Assembly: GCA_030141605.1 (NCBI GenBank)
Contig: JAQGDQ010001710.1
Span: 1 to 20,000 of the forward strand
DNA length: 20,000 bases
Direction of reading: 5' to 3'
Origin: Tubiluchus corallicola
Taxonomy: Eukaryota > Priapulida > Priapulimorpha > Priapulimorphida > Tubiluchidae
Part shown: piece by piece, positions 8,309 to 18,012 of the stretch
Layout: every line of letters begins with the position of its first letter
How positions within the stretch are numbered: the first letter of the stretch is position 1
Position numbers and translations under genes: made by a program
The notes under the pieces: generated by a model
Seen by the model: only the letters and a program-made list of their open reading frames with translations
Databases searched by the model: none
Told to the model about the DNA's origin: nothing

Positions 8309-9996
8309 GTTTGAATCTCACTTTTTTGTTTAATTGGCCATTGTCTTCCGAGACAGAAGGATGCCAACCAGTTATATTCAAGTAATCTGTCGGAAACCGT
8401 GTTGTAAATTCACAGATTTGAAAAACACATTTGACAAACACAGCTGAAATTGTTAATGCCTCCACAAGTCGTGTTGCTTTGTTATTAGCCATTTTTAGTT
8501 TAATTACCTGTCGTCATTTTAATAAAAATTTCAATTAAAAATGGCTTCCCCAATTAATCACCATGTACTTGAATGGCTTCTCCCATTCTGCATATTTTAA
8601 CTAAAATTTCACAAATTCTGAAACATGTAAAAAACCCAACAGGCTGACATGCGGATTAACAGTAAAATAGTTCGGTTAACGTTTGTTTATTCTTGTGGTT
8701 AAAGCTGCTTGCTGATTATTGTTGTTGTTTATAGCGTGGCGTGTGAGGAGCCACGATGGGCATGGCAAACTATCAAGACTTGATTTAAGGAGCAACACAT
8801 TTATTAAATATCAAACACAACACGGTAAATATAAGAGGATAGTAGTGGCAGCCCTCCGTCTCCAAGTCAGTTCCTAATCTTCCCCAAGGTGCGGGCCTCG
8901 AACACTTTTGACTAACTACCTAATGCGCCGTGAGCTTCTGCGCATGAGGGTTTCATCAGCATGAGCTAACCAGTCGGCTGATCACGTGATGTCACACCTA
9001 ACTAGGCTTCTTGTCAAGCATTTCGTCTTGAGTTATTAAGTTAAATAATTTAATCGCCCATTTCATCAAAATCATTATTTCAGACAGCCTTCCTTTATTC
9101 TAAAGGACAGGAAAAGGGGCACCTGAAGTAGGTTTTAGAAAAATCTCCTTAAAAAATTATATCACTTTATAGTAGTTTTATGCGTATATTGTACTCGCAC
9201 TGAAAGGAATTTTAGTTTGTTTCATTTGAAATCTCCCGCAATACTGTTCCGAAGTCGCCATTACATGACGTCATGTACCAAACGTAAATCACGGGAAGAA
9301 AAGGCAATGTTAAATTATGTCTCAAAAGATTTTCCGTGCAAATCTATATTACTTACATTTTCGCTTACCTGCTAGAGAGAGTTATGTAACTAGAAAAGAA
9401 AATTACTAATTATTTAAAATGTTTGTGCCAATTGGTGAAATGTCGCTGACTCACCCTCCAGGGTGCACCACTTACTAACCAAAAAACGTATTTTTAATCT
9501 TATTGACGAGATGCAGTAATTTTAAATTTTATTTAGTTAGTGACTTGTGCGCTACGAATGCTCTGATTATTTTTTCATACTTTACAAAATATTATCTAAA
9601 CTTGTTTCAAATGACCTGTCGTGAAAATGGCTGCGTCTAACCGTCATCGCGGGAGTTTAAATTTACATGTTTTATACAGCGTGACTGCCGATTGAAGTCC
9701 TGCACGCAAACAGGCAGTATGTAAGCGATATAAATTTCAAAACGAATTTTTTAAACTTTATATTTATGAGGGTTTTCTTGTGCTTTAACTAACTGCCTCC
9801 TTAACTGGGGAGACTTCACATAAATAGACTTCGTGAATTCATAAAGACAAAAACAGCTCACGCAACAGTATACGTCTCTAAAAGTAACCAAAGCGTCACT
9901 ACGGTAGTCCTCAGAGAAGCAGGTCGGAAAAAAATTATAACGCAGGTCTTTTTCCGCCTTATTTCGTTCCTTACTTGCACTTCCGTTGTTTTAGCC
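8309..9996. other. Non-coding, eukaryote-like sequence just past the bacterial block
   Basis: No frame in this 1.7-kb stretch gives a recognisable protein. The purine-rich plus-strand bias of the bacterial genes disappears and stop codons become frequent in all frames. The switch lies between 8309 and about 8500 and I cannot place it more exactly. A possible SINE head is at about 8893-8985. I see nothing else that I can name. Confidence 0.6.
8893..8985 (-). repeat. Possible tRNA-derived SINE head
   Basis: On the minus strand CTGGTTAGCTCATGCTG (about 8961-8977) resembles a pol III A box. About 55 bases further GTGTTCGAGGCCCG (about 8894-8907) resembles a B box with the TTCGA core. Order and spacing fit a tRNA-derived promoter, but no cloverleaf folds well and no second copy is in the window. 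Weak call. Confidence 0.3.
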
Positions 9997-10321
9997 CAGT
10001 GGTTCCCAAACTTTCTCGGACCGTTACCCAAATCGGGAAACCCGGTCGTGTCCATTACCCCCCCCCCCCACCTAGTACTACTTCTCCAACTCAAAAAGTA
10101 AACACACGTATATGCCACAAGCAAGCAAAATTATTTATGTTTGCTCGTGACATAAATAAATTTCCAGGTGTCGTTGTTGTACTGTTGCAGTCTCTTCAAG
10201 AAGAAAACTACGTAAAATGCATTGCGAGCGAAGTTTTAAAAATTTTCAGAGGGGTGCCCGTTACCCCCCAAGACCATATTACCCCCGGGCGGGTAATTTA
10301 CCCCTACTTTGGGAACCACTG
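9997..10321 (+). mobile_element. Non-autonomous hAT-type element, 325 bp, perfect 8-bp target duplication
   Basis: Terminal inverted repeats CAGTGGTTCCCAAA and TTTGGGAACCACTG bound the element. It is flanked on both sides by TTTTAGCC (9989-9996 and 10322-10329), a perfect 8-bp duplication. The CAGTGGTTC-type end and 8-bp duplication are diagnostic of hAT transposons. Subterminal G- and C-rich tracts include a run of C near 10060, ACCCCCCAAG and ACCCCCGGGCGGG. No transposase coding remains, so it was moved by an element elsewhere. Strand is arbitrary. Confidence 0.85.
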
Positions 10322-10428
10322 TTTTAGCCATTATGATCGGTTTGTGACGGCGCATTTAGTAAAGAACAAGCTGTTGCGTCTCGCCCTTTGATCCTGTACC
10401 CTCCGTTCAACCAGGGAAAAAAGAAATA

Positions 10429-10880
10429 AAGAATAAGACTGAATGTTGTCTAAAGAATGAGTGTGCAGAAAAATGCAGGAGCAGCACTAAATTAAGATTT
10501 TTAAGGCAAACCGAGTGGAAACCACAAAATTACATAGACACATGCAAGCCAGAAGAGGTTAAAGATATATTGAAAATAAGACTGAATATGATTAAAGCTA
10601 AGAATCTAAAGCTAAGAATCTAAGAAGCTAAAGCTAAGATTAAAATTATAAGAATGAGTTTAAGGATCAGTTATTATGCCCAGTGTGTAGGGAAGATGAT
10701 GATACTACTGAACATATGCTTAGATGTTATAGATATGGAGAATGGAAAAAAATTTTGAACTCAGATATATTAATGAACAGTGAAAAGGACGGGTTGCTAG
10801 AAATTAGAAATCTAGTGAACGAATGCATAGAATACAGGATAAAGACAAATAAAGACATTAAACTTGGAAAAGACAAATAA
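10429..10880 (+). pseudogene. Decayed LINE reverse-transcriptase 3' end with zinc-knuckle motif
   Basis: The frame from about 10429 contains STKLRFLRQTEW and PEEVKDILKIRLNMIKAK, then stops in a short duplicated tract (CTAAGAATCTAAAG, about 10598-10625). After a shift, the frame from 10644 contains FKDQLLCPVCREDDDTTEHM and ends at TAA 10878-10880. The cysteine-histidine arrangement C-x2-C-x8-H-x3-C after a KxRLNM block is the usual C-terminus of non-LTR retrotransposon proteins. The catalytic reverse-transcriptase core is absent, so this is a 5'-truncated, frameshifted copy. The exact LINE clade is not certain. Confidence 0.6.
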
Positions 10881-11566
10881 AAGATCAGCGTTATAAAAGA
10901 ATAGACTTTGCACCCTATAAACGTGCCCGCCTCTGATAGGTGGAGAGAGTCGAGTATCGCAATCGCAATTGCAAAGGGAAAACATTACTCATTTGTCACT
11001 TTCTGCCGAAATCAAGTTTGCATCTTTTACTCGTAACTGTCAGAACGCGGGAAAATTTATCTGCAGCATTTGTTCGGTAAGAAGAACTTTCTAGAAGAGA
11101 TTAAATGAATTGACCCACAGCTCACCTGTAAACCAAAATTCATCTATTGTATCTCAGAGAGTTGAATATAAAAAGTTTCTACAAGACGATAATGGTCTAA
11201 TCAGTCTCACAAGAGTCTTGTGCCCGCGGCATTGTGATAACATCCATTTTATGAACTCGCTACTTCATAAATGTTACCCAGACTCATATTAATATCAATA
11301 TTAATGACACCCACCGCTGAACGGGCTATCTATCCATGGCTAGCACCACCCCCGGCCCGTTCCCGTTCTTCAGATCTCAGGCGTATAACTTTTGCAAAAT
11401 AACTACCGAAAAATGACAATTTTTGGAGGTTTTTCGCCCCCCGTTCGTCCCGGTGGGCCCGATTCGAAAAATAAACCTCCAATGAGACGACACTAGATCG
11501 AGACGTTTCGTTTGATGTATAGATCGCCGCAAATGGTGCCCTCGTCGAAGCTGTAGCCTCGAATCT
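10881..11566. other. Non-coding stretch, nothing recognised
   Basis: About 690 bp without a credible gene. The part from about 11310 to 11560 is less AT-rich than its surroundings (GCCCCCCGTTCGTCCCGGTG near 11436) and stands out, but I cannot assign it to a family. Confidence 0.5.
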
Positions 11567-11588
11567 TATATATATATATATATATATA
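11567..11588. repeat. (TA)n microsatellite
   Basis: About eleven uninterrupted TA dinucleotides run directly into the left arm of the 80-bp inverted repeat that follows. Confidence 0.9.
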
Positions 11589-11785
11589 TTGAATTAATAT
11601 TAATAATTCTACTCGTATATAGATATTTATATATATACATATTTAAATAATACACATATATATATATATGTATATTGTATATGTATATATGAAATATGAA
11701 AGATCATATATATATATGTGTATTATTTAAATATGTATATATATAAATATCTATATACGAGTAGAATTATTAATATTAATTCAAT
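11588..11785. repeat. 80-bp perfect inverted repeat with 38-bp spacer
   Basis: The arm 11588-11667 is the exact reverse complement of 11706-11785: 80 of 80 bases by my reading. The spacer is 11668-11705. The arms are AT-rich but not simple repeats; they contain unique words such as TCTACTCGTATATAG. Transcribed, this would fold into a long perfect hairpin. As DNA it could extrude a cruciform. It may be a foldback-type MITE, but no target duplication is clear because the left flank is TA repeat. Confidence 0.9.
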
Positions 11786-12573
11786 TTATTGTAGAAATAC
11801 ATAGAATTAATCGAAACTAGCAGCGCCATCAATAAGAGGTGGGAAGATTTCACAATTTTGTATATCTAAGAAAATTGTTGTGTGCAAACGTTTCTTAATA
11901 ACTCGAAAATGTATAAAATATTGAGGAATACAAGGGCAAGGAGAAGTTAGCTTCGACTGTGATGCTATTATCTATATCTATGATATGTGAGCCATTGTTT
12001 AATTGGCGTACGAGAAATCCTATGGAAAATCGTACCCCATGTTTTCTCCCCCCCCCCCCATACACTCTTTGTGCTCTGGTTTCCTAGTACCTTCCCCCGT
12101 GCCTCCTGGTGGCTTGATAACATATCGGCATGTCTTCCATCTTTTTCAAAGATTGTCTCATTCTGCTATTTAATATCTGCAAGTTCTAGATCTAGGCAAC
12201 TTTGATTGATTATTTTTGTAGTGATTTCGTTTTTATTCACTTATTCTTATTTGCACACAATACACATAATACCATTTTACAGACATTTGCAACACACAAA
12301 AATATTTTTCACTAAACGTATTAAAAATACTGGCTAAAATACACATTAAGAATACATTAGCCTAAAAAAATTCAATTTAAAATCATTACATTAAAAAATT
12401 GTTTCCTAAAAAGACAGTGAGTTAAATAGACGTCAGAGCTGATAAAACCACCAATTAGAATGTCATTTTTGTCTGCAAGTTCACGATTTTTTAAGCCACA
12501 GGAGATCTTCCTTGTTAAAACGTTTAAGCAAAAGCGGACTCAAGCTTAAACTGTAGGTCAAAACCATCAACTC
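11786..12573. other. Non-coding AT-rich stretch, nothing recognised
   Basis: About 790 bp, AT-rich, with a run of C at about 12049-12059. No frame gives a recognisable protein. Confidence 0.5.
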
Positions 12574-13070
12574 CAGGGGTGTGCAAATTATCTGACTACC
12601 CGGGCCACTTTAAACTTTCCCGCAATTCCTGCGAGCCACAGGCAGTTTGATCAAGGAGTCAAGTACAGAAAGGCCTAATGACGATTTTTTTGCATCCGAC
12701 CTGCGTACATCATTACTACTACACTCAAACTATTTTAGAAGTTATTAAAATTTATATTACAAACCATATATTTCTACTTTCAGGACACATAGTGGTAATT
12801 TCATTACAATGCACATTAGTAATGTGTATCACACAGTCTGTGTAGTACAGTGACATTAAGCTACAACCGTCTTGTAAGGGTTAATGGCATCCGATCTAGT
12901 AGAAAAAATTACCCGCACTATCTTTGGGATCGTGGCACGGACTTCAGAGGGATACACTCAATTAATCGCCCGGGCCGCACTTTCATTAGGTTGACAAATC
13001 TCTTCGCGGGCCGCACAAATTCTCTCGATGGGCCGCAAGTGGCCTGCGGGCCGCAATTTGCACACCCCTG
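12574..13070 (+). mobile_element. hAT-type MITE, copy A (497 bp)
   Basis: Bounded by CAGGGGTGTGCAAATT and AATTTGCACACCCCTG, a perfect 16-bp terminal inverted repeat. The flanks are ATCAACTC (12566-12573) and ATCTACTC (13071-13078), an 8-bp target duplication with one mismatch. The right end is rich in GGGCCGC words (GGGCCGCACAAATTCTCTC). No transposase remains. Three relatives are in the window: B (13896-14379), C (17148-17642) and D (19423-19882). A and D share orientation; B and C are reversed. Confidence 0.88.
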
Positions 13071-13895
13071 ATCTACTCTTTAAAATGTTCAAAGGAAACT
13101 TACTATTTTTTAAGTGACTTACGTGAAAGAATTATAATGACACAAACGCAATTTCACGTTTGCGCCACTAGTTCTTCGTTGTTACATGCATTTCGTCACG
13201 CGCTAGATAGACGGGCACCAGCGCCTGCATTTTCCAAACGCATTGCACAAAAAAATAGGTGCTGTACCTCTCAGTTAAGATGTTTTAGTTTGTCACGAAC
13301 TGCACACGTTCGATAGCTCATGCATAAGCACAGCAGTAAATTAGAAATTTGAATTTTTATCTTAAAACTTGCTTAGTTTTAGTACAACACACTGAATATC
13401 TTACAGTAGCACTGTAATTCAATTTTCGCTTTCGCAAACACGTGCAACACGCTCGTGGAATATTTTTGCTGATGAAAATTACGTTAGTTTGTGATGTCAT
13501 CAATTGTTAGGCTTGCCAGCCGATCATTAAGATTTGAATCTGTTGTTTACTTATCAGAAACGCCTTTGCAGTATGAATTGTATAATTTTTGTCGGATTTG
13601 AAGATGTACATATGAAAAATCATCCTGTCTTCCTTAAAAGTTTGGAACATTATCATGTCCCCGTATATAACATGCTCTAGTATCTAATTGGTAATATTAA
13701 AAAAAGGAAAAAAACGGATTGTACGTCGATCTGAGCTTTGCAATATTATGCTACCACTGCAATACGATTTCAATAAGACATTTTGCATTTTTAGTGGCAA
13801 TACCAGATATTGACAGATTTTAAACCTCGAATAAAAGTTGTTTTTTAATTACTAAATTAACCTGTGACGTACAGTAGTGTGCTAATTATGTACAG
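13071..13895. other. Non-coding stretch between hAT copies A and B
   Basis: About 825 bp without a recognisable gene or repeat. Confidence 0.5.
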
Positions 13896-14379
13896 TAGGG
13901 GTGTGCAAACTGCGGGCCGCGGGCCGCCGAGAGAATTTGTGGGGCCCGCGAAGAGATTTGTCAACCTAATGAAAGTGCGGCCCGGGTGATTAATTGAGTG
14001 TATCCAGCTGAAGTCCGTGCCACGTCACAAAGATAGTGCGGGTAGTTTTTTCTACTAGATCGGATGCCATTAACCCTTACAAGACGGTTGTAGCTTAATG
14101 TCACTGTACTACACAGACTGTGTGACATTACTAATATGCATTGTAATGAAATTACCACTATCTGTCCTGAAAGTAGACATATATGGTTTGTAATATAAAT
14201 TTTAATAACTTCTAATATAGTTTCTTGAGTGTAGTAGCAATGATGTACGCAGGTCGGATGCAAAAAAATGGTCATTAGGCCTTACTGTACTTGGCTCCTT
14301 GATCAAACTGCCTGTGGCCCGCAGGAATTGCGGGAAAGTTTAATGTGGCCCGGCTAGTCAGATAATTTGCACACCCTTG
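13896..14379 (-). mobile_element. hAT-type MITE, copy B (484 bp), perfect target duplication
   Basis: Reverse orientation to copy A. The outer ends are TAGGGGTGTGCAAA and TTTGCACACCCTTG, each with one change from the family end. It is flanked by ATGTACAG on both sides (13888-13895 and 14380-14387), a perfect 8-bp duplication. The duplication differs from that of copy A, so this is a separate insertion. Frames inside it belong to the element and are not genes. Confidence 0.9.
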
Positions 14380-14439
14380 ATGTACAGCTTGTAAAATCGT
14401 AATTTGTACAAAATTAATATTCCAATACATTGAATGAGT

Positions 14440-14529
14440 CTGCCAGTCTTTGGTCTCAATTCTCCCATTAAAAACTTCAAAAACCCCCTTGGGGGGAGGA
14501 GGAGTGAGTCCCCTGGATGAGAACCACTG
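14440..14529 (-). mobile_element. Terminus of another hAT-like element (fragment)
   Basis: Read on the minus strand from 14529 the sequence opens CAGTGGTTCTCATCCAGGGG and continues with C- and G-rich words around 14483-14510 (CCCCCCAAGGGGG). This is the form of a hAT terminus, related in type to the 325-bp element at 9997. No matching second end or target duplication was found, so only one end survives or I missed the other. The inner limit is approximate. Confidence 0.45.
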
Positions 14530-15261
14530 CAGTTGAGGGTGCACATTTGTAAGCTATTTGCTTAAGAAAATTAACTGTGTTGCAAGCAAATTCAATTACG
14601 TTTCACCCGGACACACCGCCCCCCATAACAGGTGTAACTGCCACGCATAAACTTTGCTTAATGGCTGTTTCGGAATTTCCAAATGAACAATTACTGTGTT
14701 TGATAGCCAATTTACCGCGCCCGCCTGTCAAGTTCGTCCCACATCATTGCCTTCCCTAATGAGAAAAACGTCTCGGTAAATTATGGCCGCCCCGGTAGCT
14801 TAAAGTCCAAAACACCACATGTGCCGGGAGGATGCAGCGCATCAGTACCAGTCATCTATAACATAATCATATCTTCTATGCGTGTATATACACACAGTAA
14901 GCGTGTGTTTAAAATGAAGCCATAGACGTGTGTTTAAAATGAAGCCATAAACGTGCGTTCAGAACGGCGAAGCTGTGAAATCATTTCGCGTAAATGATGC
15001 AGACAAGAAGCCGGTGCCTGGAGGGTGTTAGGGCAGGTTCACATCTGCACGCGGTGACGAGCATGCCTTTGATTTAGAGACGTCCATAATTATAGGAATT
15101 ATCGTTAACAAACGGCGCGAAAATGTAAAGACAAAAGCAAAGCTAGCGAAAGACAAAAACATTAACAAAAAAATCAATAATAGTGACGTATACTGTGCAA
15201 AGCATCTTGGGTATGTAACTCTTTATTCGGATTGTATGGTTAAAGCAAGCCATAGTCGTGG
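14530..15261. other. Non-coding stretch with a short tandem duplication
   Basis: No recognisable gene. It contains a 25-bp unit in two copies (see 14902-14951). A weak tRNA-like remnant (CCCCGGTAGCTTAAAG near 14791) is too decayed to call. Confidence 0.5.
14902..14951. repeat. Two tandem copies of a 25-bp unit
   Basis: CGTGTGTTTAAAATGAAGCC begins each unit, at 14902 and at 14927; the copies differ at one base near their end. A degraded third start (CGTGCGTTC) follows at 14952. Confidence 0.85.
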
Positions 15262-15480
15262 CATACTGCTGCTGCTAGTGCTGATGTTGCCATTGATGTT
15301 GTCGTCATCGTCATCGTCACCGTCGTCACAATTGTTGTTGTTGTTGTCATCATTGCCGTTGTCCCTATTGCTGTGGCTGTGGTTGTCATTGCCATCACCA
15401 TTCTTGTTGTTTTTACTGCTGCTCCCGATGCTGTTTTTGCTGCTGTCGTTGCTAAGTTTACTGTTGCTTTTTGCTGCCGT
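15262..15480. repeat. Degenerate trinucleotide tract (CTG/TTG/GTC type)
   Basis: Imperfect trinucleotides (CTG, TTG, GTC, ATC) in one phase run for about 220 bp. They include clean stretches such as TTGTTGTTGTTG at about 15333-15344. Both strands give long low-complexity frames (poly-leucine on plus; serine-, asparagine- and aspartate-rich on minus). These come from the repeat and are not evidence of a gene. Confidence 0.85.
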
Positions 15481-15741
15481 TGGTGGCGCTGCTAGTCCCA
15501 CTGCAGTTGTAACCAATAAGTAGTAAAAGCACTTTACTTGTCAAACGTTCTAATAAATAAATAACATGCGTTTACTAGTATTCAGTGGCAATGCTAATCC
15601 GACTATTCGGAAACCTGCAACATGGATTGATATGTATTACGAATTATGAATTTATTCCACAGCAACACAAACATACATATAAATTGATATAACATTGAAA
15701 AAAATAAAATAAGCGAGTTACTGTGAGGAGGAGGAAGGAAC

Positions 15742-15797
15742 ATTGAGCTTTCGAGTCCTCCTCCAGATAAGTGAAACAATTGACAATTAACATTACA
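15742..15797 (-). repeat. 56-bp direct repeat, copy 1 (probable LINE 3' UTR piece)
   Basis: Matches 16665-16720 at 53 of 56 positions by my count. Read on the minus strand it contains TTATCTGGAGGAGGACTCGA then AAGCTCAAT. It lies 84 bp beyond the stop codon of the minus-strand LINE remnant (15881-16188), so it is probably part of its 3' untranslated region. Confidence 0.7.
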
Positions 15798-15880
15798 TAG
15801 TATTTTCATCAGTTATAATTTACATTAGAACAAAATAAGTTTTGTTAGTAACTTAAGATCAGGATGAGTAAAATTGAGAG

Positions 15881-16188
15881 TTAATTATACCGTTGTAGTA
15901 GGTAATTCTTTGATGCTTTTTTAAATTGATAAAGATTAAGAGTTTTCATTTCACGCGGAATTGATGGCCATATTTTAATAGCATTATATTTTAATGACTG
16001 TTTTATTATATTTGTTTTTGGGAGGGGGAGTACATAGTTTTCGACTGAATATCTTGTCTAATGATCATGTTGATTTGAAACTGGACTAAAGTATGACTGA
16101 AAAGCTGGTGGAAGTAGTGAATTATGATACTGATACATGAAATGAAGACAATTCATGTCATATATTTCTTTCACTTTAACAGTTTTAA
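15881..16188 (-). pseudogene. Non-LTR retrotransposon reverse-transcriptase C-terminus, one in-frame stop
   Basis: Read on the minus strand towards the TAA at 15881-15883, the frame contains VKEIYDMNCLHFMYQYHNSL, LLPPAFQSYFSP, YSVENYVLPLP, YNAIKIWPSIPREMKTLN and YQFKKASKNYLLQRYN. The order LPxxF, TR, WxSIP, FKKxxKxYLL is the hallmark of the end of CR1/Jockey-type LINE proteins. A single TAG (16058-16060 on the plus strand) interrupts it, just before the TRYS block. The catalytic core is missing upstream, where the frame meets a piggyBac-like MITE at TTAA 16185-16188. A 5'-truncated dead copy; the clade is uncertain. Confidence 0.65.
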
Positions 16189-16644
16189 CCGTTTCATACC
16201 CGTTGTATCCCGTGGGATACGAGAATATTTTCTGCCTTTAAAATTAATAAAATTTTAAAACTGACAGTTATTTGATCTGTTAATAGTTATTTTGATTTAA
16301 GCCAATAACAATAGACAAAAAATGGCGACAAAATGGCAAACTAGAAAATCTACGTAGCATAAAAAACTGCGCAAGGTACAGTACTTTAGAGATGACTTTG
16401 TACAGATCAGCATAGCATGCATACTAAATGTCTTAAGTACTTTAAAAAATTATCAACAGTTGCAAAATGAAGCACATTTTATGCTTCCATTGAATCCCAA
16501 TGTATCCCGTGGGATACAGGCTATATTTAGCACGCGGACACAGGTAGAAAAAAATAATTAATATGTGCAAACAAGATGGACATACTGAACAAAAGTACCA
16601 AATAAAAAAAATTCTTATTAAAAAATAATTTGGGACTGAAAGGG
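16189..16644. mobile_element. Probable piggyBac-like MITE, about 456 bp
   Basis: The left end CCGTTTCATACCC (from 16189) and the reversed right end CCCTTTCAGTCCC (from 16644) match at 10 of 13 positions. The left flank is TTAA (16185-16188), the right is TTAG (16645-16648), a mutated TTAA. C-rich ends and TTAA targets are typical of piggyBac-type elements. The word GTATCCCGTGGGATAC, nearly its own reverse complement, occurs at 16205-16220 and 16502-16517. No transposase. The diverged ends and imperfect TTAA keep this tentative. Confidence 0.5.
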
Positions 16645-16664
16645 TTAGCAGACAAGTAAATTAT

Positions 16665-16720
16665 ATTGAGCTTTCGAGTCCTCCTCCAGATAAGTTGTAC
16701 AATTGACAATTAACATTACA
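16665..16720 (-). repeat. 56-bp direct repeat, copy 2
   Basis: Second copy of the element at 15742-15797, same orientation, three mismatches clustered at 16696-16700. With copy 1 it brackets the LINE remnant and the piggyBac-like MITE. This suggests two LINE copies arranged in tandem or a local duplication. Confidence 0.7.
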
Positions 16721-17048
16721 ACCTGCAACAGCTGCAACCTGCAACTATTTTATTGAAGCAAAGAATAATTAACAGGGCGTGTGTTTTGCTGATGTAGCTG
16801 ATTGGCATCTTTCAGTCGTAAAATGTTTCTTAATTACTTTATCGGGGGCTCAATTTTCATTGAGAATTTGCTTTTAATTAACAAAAATAAACAGAAGGGA
16901 AAATCAACACACGTGCCGCCTTTATAGGTTGTTTAAATGGCGTCAGCGTCTTGTATATATGACTAATTAAATAAAAAATAATTTGGGTTTTGTGGCTCCA
17001 AAGTTACAATGACGTATTGTGTCAGTTAAACGAATCTTACGTTTACTA
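16721..17048. other. Non-coding stretch before the large inverted repeat
   Basis: About 330 bp. A small repeat of GCAACCTGCAAC type lies at 16721-16745. Nothing else recognised. Confidence 0.5.
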
Positions 17049-18012
17049 GAAAAAATAATGTTAAGAGTTCGGTACTAGAACCCGAGGCCTTTTGGCTCGG
17101 GTACATAAACGTTGATTGCGTCTATACGTTTACGTAACTCATTATAGCAGGGGTGTGCAAATTGTGGCCCGCCGAGAGAATTTGTGCGGCCCGCAAAGAG
17201 ATTTGTCAACCTAATGAAAGTGCGGCCCGGGCGATTAATCGAGTGCATCCAGCTGAAGTCTGTGCCACGATCCCAAAGATAGTGCAGGTAGTTTTTTCTA
17301 CTAGATCGGATGCCATTAACCCTTACAAGACGGTTGTAGCTTAATGTCACTGTACTGCACAGACTGTGTGATACACATTACTAATATGCATTGTAATGAA
17401 ATTACCACTATGTCTCACATGAAATGTCCCGAAAGTAGAAATATATGGTTTGTAATATAAATTTTAATAACTTGTAAAATAGTTCCTTGAGTGTAGTAGT
17501 AATGATGTACGCAGGTCGGATGCAAAAAAAATTGTTATTAGGCCCTTCTGTACTTGGCTCCTTGATCAAACTGCCTGTGGCCCGCAGGAATTGCGGGAAA
17601 ATTTAATGTGACCCAGCTAGTCAGATAATTTGCACACCTCTGCATATTATCCACGCGTTTCAATCAAGTCAGATATAATTGAAGTTGAACCGATTTGAGT
17701 AGTAACAGTCTAGACTCTTACTGAAACGAATATTTCGAACTGTAGTTTGTTTCTGTTTTTCTTACAGCCAAGGAGACCATGGCTTAATTAGCACACATTT
17801 AATGACAATCTTTACATTTTTTGTAATCTTTTTCCGTGGAAACTAAAACAAGTATATAATGCTAAACTGCACATTATTTAAAGCTTTCGACACTACAGCC
17901 ATCTTCAGGAAAACAGCAGAAATAAAAATGACCCAAAATGATTCATTGGACCAGAATGAGAGCACTAATGTACTTCGATCTGACACTTGCTACTCATTTC
18001 TTGCAAAGTTGA
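17049..18012. repeat. Left arm of a ~1-kb inverted repeat
   Basis: This arm is the diverged reverse complement of 19051-19981. Matching landmarks include GAAAAAATAATGTT at the outer end, CCCGAGGCCTTTTGGCTCGG, ACGTTGATTGCGT, the hAT copy, AGTCTAGACT, CTACAGCCATCTTCAGGAAA and CTCATTTCTTGCAAAG at the inner end. Outside 17049 similarity stops. The arm is about 964 bp with copy C inside. Confidence 0.88.
17148..17642 (-). mobile_element. hAT-type MITE, copy C (495 bp), inside the left arm
   Basis: Outer ends CAGGGGTGTGCAAATT and AATTTGCACACCTCTG. The left flank CATTATAG agrees with the flanks of copy D read in reverse. The right flank (CATATTAT) has been altered by a small deletion. Same family and orientation as B. 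The homologous site and shared flanks show that C and D descend from one insertion copied with the arm, not from two transpositions. Confidence 0.87.

Noticed and set aside
8265-8492. 75-codon minus-strand frame just past rplT
   Set aside because: It runs through the rplT terminator hairpin and across the likely junction, and matches no family I know. Chance frame.
9975-10391. 138-codon plus-strand frame
   Set aside because: Its first and central part is the 325-bp hAT element including its poly-C tract (poly-proline in the frame). No domain.
12850-13071. Frame beginning MTLSYNRLVRVNG, also found in copies B and C
   Set aside because: Repeats among the hAT copies because it is part of the element; too short for a transposase and without hAT or BED-finger motifs.
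14785-14850. tRNA-like or SINE remnant (CCCCGGTAGCTTAAAG)
   Set aside because: Only an A-box-like word is visible. No B box or cloverleaf could be found.
15223-15523. Poly-leucine (plus) and Ser/Asn/Asp-rich (minus) frames
   Set aside because: Both are translations of the degenerate trinucleotide tract. The frame stays open only because the repeat has a 3-base period.
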